Part shown: one piece after another, positions 55,169 through 64,000 of the stretch
How positions within the stretch are numbered: position 1 is the stretch's first letter
Layout: every line of letters starts with the position of its first letter
NCBI GenBank assembly: GCA_963771735.1
Contig: CAVYUN010000001.1
Location: 186,001-250,000, forward strand
Origin: 66-474 sp963771735
GTDB lineage: Bacteria; Pseudomonadota; Gammaproteobacteria; Xanthomonadales; Rhodanobacteraceae
Reading direction: 5' to 3'
Length of the DNA: 64,000 nucleotides
Program-made: the position numbers and the translations under genes
The notes under the pieces: generated by a model
The model's input: the letters and a program-made list of their open reading frames with translations, nothing else
Database searches by the model: none
What the model was told of the DNA's origin: nothing

Positions 55169-55447
55169 ATGCCCACCATCGATATCCGCCATCCTCACTC
55201 GCTCGGCAAACCCGGCTGCCGAGCCGCGGTCGATGCGGTCGCCCGCGATCTTTCCGCACGATTCGGGCTGGACGACATGATCTGGAATGGGGACATCCTG
55301 AGCTTCGCCGGACGCGGTGTCGAAGGCAGCCTCACGGTTGGCGAAAGCGACGCCCATGTTGAGGTCCGACTGGGTGCCATGCTCGGCTTGCTGCGTCCGG
55401 CGATCGAGGCCGAAATCCGTCGGCGGCTGAGTGAACACCTCGGCTGA
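55169..55447 (+). CDS. Polyhydroxyalkanoic-acid-system family protein
   Basis: 92 residues. MPTIDIRHPHSLGKPGCRAA, VDAVARDLSARFGLDDMIW, and HVEVRLGAMLGLLRPAIEAE resemble the small PHA-granule-region family (PHA_gran_rgn), whose role is not known. It is divergent from the FHA gene; an in-frame Met seven codons upstream is possible but less like relatives. Confidence 0.72.
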   Translation: MPTIDIRHPHSLGKPGCRAAVDAVARDLSARFGLDDMIWNGDILSFAGRGVEGSLTVGESDAHVEVRLGAMLGLLRPAIEAEIRRRLSEHLG

Positions 55448-55518
55448 TTCGCGCCACGCTTTCATGCGCGGTCGCATCGTGGCAGAATGGAGCGTTCAGC
55501 CAACGCATGCAGCAACCC

Positions 55519-55737
55519 ATGGCCAAAGACGACGTCATCGAAATGGAAGGCACGGTGCAGGAAACCCTGCCCAACACGATGTTCCGCGTGCAGCTCGAGA
55601 ACGGCCACGTCGTCACCGCGCACATCTCCGGCCGCATGCGCAAGCATTACATCCGCATCCTCACCGGCGACAAGGTCAAGGTCGAAATGACGCCTTACGA
55701 CCTGACCAAGGGACGCATCACCTATCGCATGAAGTGA
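55519..55737 (+). CDS. infA: Translation initiation factor IF-1
   Basis: 72 residues, an OB-fold protein: MAKDDVIEMEGTVQETLPN, MFRVQLENGHVVTAHISGRM, RKHYIRILTGDKVKVEMTPY, DLTKGRITYRMK. Start ATG 55519 is the conserved one; four codons upstream there is another ATG. Convergent with clpA, separated by two hairpins, as in many gammaproteobacteria where infA lies by clpA. Confidence 0.97.
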   Translation: MAKDDVIEMEGTVQETLPNTMFRVQLENGHVVTAHISGRMRKHYIRILTGDKVKVEMTPYDLTKGRITYRMK

Positions 55738-55752
55738 GCGCAGGATGCACTC

Positions 55753-55800
55753 ACCCCTTGCAGCACATGGACGTGCGATGACACGGGGTCCGGTGTTTTT
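55753..55800 (+). terminator. infA terminator built on the CACATGGACGTG hairpin (copy C)
   Basis: ACCCCTTG (55753-55760), core CAGCACATGGACGTGCGATG (from 55761), then CACGGGGT closing on the right (55782-55789) and a T run (55793-55803). Seven of eight outer pairs form. The core equals that at 28418 apart from one A/G change, while the outer stem differs completely but is still complementary. Confidence 0.65.
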
Positions 55801-55811
55801 TTCTCATCCTA

Positions 55812-55845
55812 GAAAGCGGCGGCCAATGGCCGCCGCTTTCTTTTC
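55812..55845. terminator. Strong terminator between infA and clpA
   Basis: GAAAGCGGCGGCC, loop AAT, GGCCGCCGCTTTC: a perfect thirteen-pair stem followed on the plus strand by TTTTC (55841-55845). It is a textbook intrinsic terminator for the plus strand; on the minus strand the T run is only short, so it may act in both directions for the convergent genes. Confidence 0.88.
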
Positions 55846-55868
55846 GGCACCACCGGCTGCGACCAACC

Positions 55869-58145
<2,277 letters not shown>

Positions 58146-58186
58146 GCTTGGGGTCTCCGGATCTCTTTGTCCCGATATGGGGGTGG

Positions 58187-58519
58187 TTACAACTTTTCCA
58201 TCGTGCAAAGCAGCGGGTGCTGATGGATGCGGGAGAACTCGTTGACCTGCGCCACCTTGCTCTCCGCGACCTCGCGGCTGAACACACCACAAACACCCTT
58301 GCCGCGGGTGTGGACGTGCAACATCACCTGGGTCGCACGCTCACGTGCCATGTTGAAAAACGTCTCCAGCACCACCACCACGAATTCCATCGGGGTGTAA
58401 TCATCATTCAGCAGCACCACCTGGTACAGCGGTGGCCGCGCCGTCTCGGGGCGGCTGGGTTCAACCACTACGCCCTGTTCGTGTTCGGTTTCGTTGTCGC
58501 TGACTTTTCCGGGTGTCAT
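58187..58519 (-). CDS. clpS: ClpA adaptor protein ClpS
   Basis: 110-residue N-end-rule adaptor. PLYQVVLLNDDYTPMEFVVV (with the DDYTPMEFV recognition loop), VMLHVHTRGKGVCGVFSREV and AESKVAQVNEFSR are canonical. ATG 58519 is chosen because the 36 residues available upstream lack similarity. Divergent from nudJ with 80 bases between. Confidence 0.95.
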   Translation of the reverse strand: MTPGKVSDNETEHEQGVVVEPSRPETARPPLYQVVLLNDDYTPMEFVVVVLETFFNMARERATQVMLHVHTRGKGVCGVFSREVAESKVAQVNEFSRIHQHPLLCTMEKL

Positions 58520-58599
58520 GGATTCTGGCTTCTTTGCTCCGAGTATATGCCCGCCATCGCGGACGGGTGGTAACGAAACGTCACCTAGATGATGGCAAA

Positions 58600-59121
58600 A
58601 TGGTGAAATTTCCAGTAGCCGATCCAATGGACCCTATTGCAGCCGAACCGGAGCGGGAAGCCGTCTGGTGCCCACACGTCACGGTCGCCTGCGTGATCGC
58701 CGACGGCGACCGTTTCCTGATGGTGGAAGAAGACATCCGCGGCGAGTTGTGCCTGAACCAGCCGGCCGGACACCTCGACGACGGCGAAACGCTTGTCGAT
58801 GCAGCCTGCCGGGAAACACTGGAAGAGACTGGCTGGGAGATCGTGCTCGACCATTTCATCGGCGTCCAGCAATGGCATAGTCCGGTGCACGATCATCACA
58901 TCGTGCGCTTCGCGTTCGCGGGCCATCCCCTGAAACACCATGCCGGACGCGAACTCGACGCCGGCATCAGCCGTGCCTTGTGGATGAGCTATCCGGAAAT
59001 CATGGCCGCGCGTCCACGCCTGCGCAGTCCGCTGGTGCTGACCACCCTCGACGACTGGCTGGCCGGACAGCGCCTGCCGCTCTCGACCCTGCGTTCGCTG
59101 TTGCCTGCCCGGGGCACCTGA
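58600..59121 (+). CDS. nudJ: Nudix phosphatase NudJ-like
   Basis: 173 residues. The Nudix box reads GHLDDGETLVDAACRETLEE followed by TGW, matching G-x5-E-x7-REUxEExGU. Homologues hydrolyse HMP-PP and nucleoside tri- or diphosphates. The order nudJ-mnmA-hflD equals that of E. coli. Start ATG 58600; a second ATG at 58627 (MDPIAAEPE) is possible. Confidence 0.88.
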   Translation: MVKFPVADPMDPIAAEPEREAVWCPHVTVACVIADGDRFLMVEEDIRGELCLNQPAGHLDDGETLVDAACRETLEETGWEIVLDHFIGVQQWHSPVHDHHIVRFAFAGHPLKHHAGRELDAGISRALWMSYPEIMAARPRLRSPLVLTTLDDWLAGQRLPLSTLRSLLPARGT

Positions 59122-59123
59122 CG

Positions 59124-60222
59124 ATGCGCGTGACGGTCGGCATGTCGGGCGGCGTCGATTCGTCGGTGGCGGCGCTGCTGATGCAGCGTGCAGGTCATGA
59201 TGTATCCGGGTTCTTCATGCTGAACTGGGAGGACGAAGACCCGGAATCGGGATGCCATGCCGACGACGACCGCAGGGACGCACTCGCGGTGTGCGCCAGA
59301 CTGGGCATCCCTTTCCGCAGCGCCAATTTCGCGGCCGAGTACCGTGAACGGGTGTTCGCGCACTTCCTCGACGAGTACCGCGCCGGCCGCACGCCCAACC
59401 CGGATGTGCTTTGCAATCGCGAAATCAAGTTCGGCACCTTCCTTGCCGCCGCGCGTGCCGACGGCGCCGAAAGCATCGCGACCGGCCACTATGCGCGCAA
59501 CACCTTCGAGAAGGGTCGCTGGAAACTGCTGCGCGCACGCGACACCGGCAAGGACCAGACCTACTTCCTGTATGCGCTTGACCAGGACCAGCTCGGCGCG
59601 ACCTTGTTTCCGCTGGGCGGCCTGCACAAGACCGAGGTCCGCCGCATGGCCGAGCAAGCCGGATTGCCGGTCGCGGCGAAAAAGGATTCCACCGGCATCT
59701 GCTTCATTGGCGAGCGGGACTTCCGTACGTTCCTGGTGGCGTACCTGCCGGCACGATCCGGCGAACTGCGCACGCCCGAACGGCAACGTCATCGGCGAAC
59801 ATCCGGGCGCCCTGTTCTACACGCCCGGCCAGCGCGCGGGTCTGCACATCGGCGGTCGCGCCGAGGGCAGCGGCGAAGCATGGTACGTGGTGGGCAAGGA
59901 TGTCGCCGCCAACATTGTGTACGTCGATCAGGGCCACGCCAACCGCTGGCTGCAATCGCGTTCGCTCATCGCGTGCGGCGCGCACTGGATCGCGGGCACG
60001 CCGCCCGCGGCATCTTTCGCGTGTACCGCGATGACCCGCTACCGCCAGGCTCCGCAGGCTTGTCGCGTCGAAATCGACGGCGATCGCTGCGAGGTCCGCT
60101 TTGATGACGCCCAGCGCGCGGTCGCGCCCGGTCAATCGGTAGTCTTTTACACGGGCGACGAATGCCTGGGCGGCGCGGTGATCGAAACCACCGACGCACC
60201 CCGGATCGGAGGGCCGCGATGA
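59124..60222 (+). CDS. mnmA: tRNA-specific 2-thiouridylase, one frameshift
   Basis: Thiolates U34 of tRNA-Lys, -Glu and -Gln. VTVGMSGGVDSSVAALLMQR (P-loop), NPDVLCNREIKFGTFL (catalytic Cys), ATGHYAR, GKDQTYFLYALDQDQL, STGICFIGERDFRTFL (second Cys) and, in the next frame, GALFYTPGQRAGLHIGG and the beta-barrel to the end. An extra A in CCCGAACGGC at about 59779 breaks the frame between SGELRTP and GNVIGEHPG. The stop overlaps the hflD ATG. Essential-type gene with otherwise perfect halves, so an error is likely. Confidence 0.93.
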
Positions 60223-60839
60223 AGGAAACGCGCGTGCTCGCACTGGGCGGCTTGTTCCAGGCATTGTCACTGGTGCGCGCAATCGCGCACGACGGCGATT
60301 GCGACAACGAGGCGATGGAAGCGAGTCTCGCCAGCGTGTTCAAGCTGGAATCGGACAGTGCCGCCGAAGTATTCGGTGGCAACCAGGGCGTTCGTCGCGG
60401 CCTGCGCGTGCTGGTCGAACAGGTGGAAGGCAATGACCGCGACTTGCCGCTGTTCCACATGCTGATCAACGTCATGAAACTGGAGCGCAGCCTCGCGCAT
60501 CACCCCGAGATCAATCGGCGGCTGGGTGAGGGGTTGGCCGGCATGCAACGGCAGCTCCAGCACTTTCCGGTCACCCACCCCACCATCATCGCGCGTCTCG
60601 CCGACCTGTACAGCAGCAACCTTTCGGGTCTGAAACCGCGCATCACGGTGGTCGGCAACCCGCTGTACCTGCAGCAACCGGTGCAGGCCCAGCGCGTGCG
60701 CGCGCTGTTGCTGGCGGCCATCCGCGCAGCCGTGCTGTGGCGGCAGCTGGGTGGGCGCCGCCGACACCTGCTGTTGCGGCCGAAACGCGAAGTGATGATC
60801 GCGCGCGGAATGCTGACCGGGGCGGCGCTGCGCGGCTGA
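60219..60839 (+). CDS. hflD: High-frequency lysogenization protein HflD homologue
   Basis: 206-residue peripheral membrane alpha-helical protein. RVLALGGLFQALSLVRAIAH, FKLESDSAAEVFGG, RDLPLFHMLINVMKLERSL and KPRITVVGNPLYLQQPVQAQ are typical of YcfC/HflD. ATG 60219 gives an ATGA overlap with mnmA. Function in this genus is unknown beyond the conserved linkage. Confidence 0.92.
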   Translation: MKETRVLALGGLFQALSLVRAIAHDGDCDNEAMEASLASVFKLESDSAAEVFGGNQGVRRGLRVLVEQVEGNDRDLPLFHMLINVMKLERSLAHHPEINRRLGEGLAGMQRQLQHFPVTHPTIIARLADLYSSNLSGLKPRITVVGNPLYLQQPVQAQRVRALLLAAIRAAVLWRQLGGRRRHLLLRPKREVMIARGMLTGAALRG

Positions 60840-60961
60840 CCCGCAGCAACCACCCGCGTTCAGGCCAAATTCGGCAGCCATACAAGGTTTGCGCGATAAT
60901 AGGCGGTTCAAACAACGCCATTCCGCGCGACACGGCTTCGCGCGGCCACCAGGAGAACACC

Positions 60962-63712
60962 ATGCAAGACTCTTTCGGGATTCGCGACACTCTCAGCGTC
61001 GGCGGCAAGTCCTACCAGATCGCCAGTTTCGCGAAATTGGGCAAGCAATACGACCTCAAACGCCTGCCCTACTCGATGAAGGTCCTGCTGGAAAACCTGT
61101 TGCGCAACGAGGACGGCAGCGAGGTGACGCGCGCCCAGATCGAGGCGGTGCTGAAGTGGGACCCCAAGGCCGAACCATCAACCGAGATCTCCTTCCTGCC
61201 GGCGCGCGTGGTGCTGCAGGACTTCACCGGCGTGCCGTGCGTGGTGGACCTGGCCGCGATGCGCGACGCAATGGTCAGTCTCGGCGGCGATCCCAAGAAG
61301 ATCAATCCGCTCTCGCCGGCCGAACTGGTGATCGACCATTCGGTGCAGGTGGACGTGTTCGGAGAATCCGACGCGCTGGCGCGCAATGCCGAAATCGAAT
61401 TCCAGCGCAATCACGAACGTTACGCGTTCCTGCGTTGGGGCCAGAAAGCGCTGGACGACTTCAAGGTGGTCCCGCCTGCCACCGGCATCGTGCACCAGGT
61501 GAATCTGGAATACCTTGCGCGCGTGGTGATGACGCGCGACATCGACGGCGAGAACTGGGCCTTCCCCGACACGCTGTTCGGCACCGATTCGCACACCACG
61601 ATGGTCAACGGCCTCGGCGTGCTCGGTTGGGGCGTCGGCGGTATCGAGGCCGAGGCCGCGATGTTGGGCCAGCCGTCGTCGATGCTGATTCCGCAGGTGG
61701 TCGGTTTCCGTTTCACCGGCAAGCTGCCGGAGGGCGCGACCGCGACCGACCTGGTGCTGACCGTAACGCAAATGCTGCGCAAGCACGGCGTGGTCGGCAA
61801 ATTCGTCGAATTCTTCGGGCCCGGCCTGCAACACCTGCCGCTGGCCGACCGCGCCACACTGGGCAACATGTCGCCGGAGTACGGGGCGACCTGTGCGATC
61901 TGCCCGATCGACAAGGAATCCATCAATTACCTGCGCCTGTCCGGCCGGGATCCCAAGCATATCGAGCTCATCGAAGCCTATGCCAAAGCACAAGGGTTGT
62001 GGCACGACGAGAACGCGCCGGAAGCCGAGTTCAGCTCGGTGCTGGAGTTGGACCTTGCCGACGTCAAGCCTTCGCTGGCGGGTCCCAAGCGCCCCCAGGA
62101 TCGCGTGCTGCTCAGCGACATGCGCGAGAGCTTCAAGGCCTCGATGCAGGCGCTCGGCGCCGGCAAGCAGAACAACGGCAACGGCGCCAGGGAACGGTTT
62201 CTCAACGAGGGCGGCAGCACCGCGGTCGGCACGGCCGAGAGCCAACATGAAAATTCTCCCGACGTGCAGACAGATGAAGGCCACCACCAGCTGGGTGACG
62301 GATCGGTGGTGATCGCGGCGATCACGTCCTGCACCAACACGTCCAATCCGGCCGTGATGATCGGCGCCGGCCTGCTCGCGCGCAAAGCCGCCGAGCGCGG
62401 TCTGAAACCGAAGCCCTGGGTCAAGACTTCGCTGGCCCCCGGCTCGAAGGTCGTCACCGATTACCTCGAGGCCACCGGCCTGATGAAGGATCTGCAGGAC
62501 CTCGGCTTCTATCTGGTCGGCTATGGCTGCACCACCTGTATCGGCAATTCGGGACCGCTGCCCGAGGACGTCAGCAAGCGCATCATCGACAACGATTTCG
62601 CGGTGGCGTCGGTGCTCTCGGGCAACCGCAATTTCGAAGGCCGCATCCACTCCGAGGTAAAGATGAACTACCTCGCCTCGCCGCCGCTGGTGGTGGCGTT
62701 CGCGATCGCCGGCACGATCGACATCGACCTGTCGAAGCAGCCCATCGGCAAGGACAAGGACGGCAAGGATGTGTATTTGAAGGACATCTGGCCAAGCAAC
62801 AAGGAAATCGCCGACCTGGTCGCCAAGTCCGTCACCGCCGGCATGTTCGAGAAGAACTACTCCGACGTGTTCAAGGGCAGCAAGGAATGGAACGCGGTGG
62901 AAGTGCCCGAAGGCGACCAGTACGCGTGGGACGACAAGTCCACATACATCAAGAATCCGCCCTACTTCGACGGCATGACCATGGAACTGCCCAAGCATGC
63001 CGACATCAGCGATGCCTGCTGCATCGGGCTGTTCGGCGACTCGATCACCACCGACCATATTTCGCCAGCCGGCGCCATCAAGAAGGATTCGCCCGCGGGC
63101 AAATACCTGATCGCGCGTGGCGTGGAGCCCAAGGATTTCAACTCCTATGGCTCGCGACGCGGCAACGATGACGTGATGGTGCGCGGCACCTTCGCCAACA
63201 TCCGCATCAAGAACAAGTTGCTCGACGGCGTCGAGGGTGGGTTCACGCTGCACGTGCCTAGCGGTGGGCAGATGTCGATCTACGACGCCGCGATGAAATA
63301 CAAGCAGGAAAAGACGCCGCTGATCGTGATTGCCGGCAAGGAATACGGCACCGGCTCGTCACGCGACTGGGCCGCCAAGGGCACGCTGCTGCTCGGCATC
63401 GAAGCCGTGATCGCCGAGAGCTTCGAACGCATCCATCGTTCCAACCTGGTCGGCATGGGCGTGCTGCCGCTGCAATTCAAGGATGGCGAAAATGCGCAGG
63501 CACTTGGCCTGACCGGAAAGGAGACCTTCGCGATCACCGGTCTCGACGGCGGCGATGCGAAGACGGCGCACGTGGTCGCCACGGCGAAGGACGGCAAGAA
63601 GACCGAATTCGACGTGCGCGTGATGCTGCTGACACCCAAGGAACGCGAGTTCTACAAGCACGGCGGCATCCTGCAATACGTGCTGCGCGATCTGGCCCGG
63701 AAGGCTGCGTAA
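60962..63712 (+). CDS. acnA: Aconitate hydratase A (AcnA/IRP type)
   Basis: 916-residue TCA-cycle enzyme with a 4Fe-4S cluster; citrate to isocitrate. FPDTLFGTDSHTTMVNGLGV, AAITSCTNTSNPAVMIGAGL (first Cys), GYGCTTCIGNSGPLPE (the other two Cys), NFEGRIHSEVKMNYLASPPL, GDSITTDHISPAGAIKKDSP and the C-terminal GTGSSRDWAAKGT swivel motif are present. The Shine-Dalgarno AGGAG is just before ATG 60962. Stress-type AcnA rather than AcnB by domain order. Ends with a strong hairpin. Confidence 0.96.
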   Translation: MQDSFGIRDTLSVGGKSYQIASFAKLGKQYDLKRLPYSMKVLLENLLRNEDGSEVTRAQIEAVLKWDPKAEPSTEISFLPARVVLQDFTGVPCVVDLAAMRDAMVSLGGDPKKINPLSPAELVIDHSVQVDVFGESDALARNAEIEFQRNHERYAFLRWGQKALDDFKVVPPATGIVHQVNLEYLARVVMTRDIDGENWAFPDTLFGTDSHTTMVNGLGVLGWGVGGIEAEAAMLGQPSSMLIPQVVGFRFTGKLPEGATATDLVLTVTQMLRKHGVVGKFVEFFGPGLQHLPLADRATLGNMSPEYGATCAICPIDKESINYLRLSGRDPKHIELIEAYAKAQGLWHDENAPEAEFSSVLELDLADVKPSLAGPKRPQDRVLLSDMRESFKASMQALGAGKQNNGNGARERFLNEGGSTAVGTAESQHENSPDVQTDEGHHQLGDGSVVIAAITSCTNTSNPAVMIGAGLLARKAAERGLKPKPWVKTSLAPGSKVVTDYLEATGLMKDLQDLGFYLVGYGCTTCIGNSGPLPEDVSKRIIDNDFAVASVLSGNRNFEGRIHSEVKMNYLASPPLVVAFAIAGTIDIDLSKQPIGKDKDGKDVYLKDIWPSNKEIADLVAKSVTAGMFEKNYSDVFKGSKEWNAVEVPEGDQYAWDDKSTYIKNPPYFDGMTMELPKHADISDACCIGLFGDSITTDHISPAGAIKKDSPAGKYLIARGVEPKDFNSYGSRRGNDDVMVRGTFANIRIKNKLLDGVEGGFTLHVPSGGQMSIYDAAMKYKQEKTPLIVIAGKEYGTGSSRDWAAKGTLLLGIEAVIAESFERIHRSNLVGMGVLPLQFKDGENAQALGLTGKETFAITGLDGGDAKTAHVVATAKDGKKTEFDVRVMLLTPKEREFYKHGGILQYVLRDLARKAA

Positions 63713-63718
63713 TGCTCG

Positions 63719-63750
63719 AGCCAGCCCTTCTCCCGCGGGAGGGGCTGGCT
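63719..63750. terminator. Terminator-like hairpin after acnA
   Basis: AGCCAGCCC, an inner TTCTCCCGCGGGAG segment, and GGGCTGGCT form a long stem; the inner part is self-complementary too. It separates the convergent acnA and the small minus-strand gene. No long T run is seen. Confidence 0.6.
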
Positions 63751-63757
63751 TGACTGA

Positions 63758-64000
63758 TCAACGCCCGGTGTCCGTCCACGTCGCGTTGTAACAGCGCCAG
63801 TGACTGCCTTCGTGCCGCCAGGCGGTGGTCATCGAGTAGATCGCGCTGTGCGCCGGCAACAGGTCGCCGGACTTGCCGCCGGTCAGCACGAGATTGAACT
63901 TCGCGATGATGCGGTTGCCCCGGTGCTCGAACGACATCGGCCCGACCAGCGCGCCGGTGTGGTCCTGTCGCAGCGCCCTCAACGCGAGCAGCCGTTGCAA
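63758..64000 (-). CDS. Small unknown protein, end of gene (partial)
   Basis: The last 80 residues of a minus-strand gene cut by the window edge. It reads GPMSFEHRGNRIIAKFNLVL, LLPAHSAIYSMTTAWRHEGS and WRCYNATWTDTGR: an alpha+beta pattern of the NTF2/SnoaL or nuclear-transport-factor-like kind, but I cannot name the family. The apparent start at 64000 is only the edge. Confidence 0.5.
   Translation of the reverse strand: MQRLLALRALRQDHTGALVGPMSFEHRGNRIIAKFNLVLTGGKSGDLLPAHSAIYSMTTAWRHEGSHWRCYNATWTDTGR

Overview
The window looks like ordinary chromosome of a GC-rich gammaproteobacterium close to the Xanthomonadales, probably Rhodanobacteraceae-like. The grounds are gene content and order (ndk-rlmN-pilW-rodZ, yfgM-bamB-der, serC-hisC-aroA-cmk-rpsA-ihfB-lapB, clpS-clpA with infA), GC-rich codon use, and small REP-like hairpins carrying the CCGGC-GCCGG core. 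The lineage is an inference. I see no prophage, insertion sequence, CRISPR array, rRNA or tRNA.

Layout. 1-3.0 kb: end of an RND efflux pump, its TolC-type outer-membrane partner, and a tandem universal stress protein. 3.0-3.6 kb: a locally AT-rich patch with a broken SRPBCC-type remnant. 3.6-10.0 kb: a divergent MFS transporter facing a cytochrome bo quinol oxidase operon (cyoABCD plus SURF1). The proteins are easily recognised, but the reading frames are interrupted by dense, mostly +1, single-base indels. 10.0-14.6 kb: tadA, guaA, guaB, folD. 14.8-19.6 kb: a DUF1244 protein and the overlapping der-mobA-moeA-moeB run. 19.8-25.1 kb: envelope, pilus and translation genes bamB, yfgM, rodZ, pilW, rlmN, ndk. 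25.3-29.7 kb: a fatty-acid oxidation operon (TetR/PsrA-like regulator, FadN-type bifunctional enzyme, thiolase) with a promoter and a palindromic operator visible upstream. 29.8-33.9 kb: DUF456 membrane protein, secreted GH36-like glycosidase, FAD amine oxidoreductase. 34-42.4 kb: alpha-2-macroglobulin and PBP1C as one unit. 42.5-54.3 kb: a long minus-strand run in the order serC, hisC, aroA, cmk, rpsA, ihfB, lapB, WbpL-like, WbpM-like, galU, joining aromatic and serine biosynthesis, translation and LPS assembly. 54.3-60.8 kb: FHA protein, PHA-granule-type protein, infA, clpA/clpS, nudJ-mnmA-hflD. 61-64 kb: acnA and the end of a small unknown gene.

The most interesting non-coding signals are three: a conserved CACATGGACGTG hairpin present in three intergenic copies, with outer stems that differ but remain self-complementary in the two best copies; the promoter/operator pair upstream of the beta-oxidation operon; and the concentration of insertion-type frameshifts between 3.6 and 10 kb. 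The last looks more like a local sequence-quality problem than gene decay. Isolated single-base frameshifts also break guaA, aroA, mnmA, the alpha-2-macroglobulin gene (twice) and the DUF456 gene. I saw no convincing new multi-gene system; most of the window is housekeeping.
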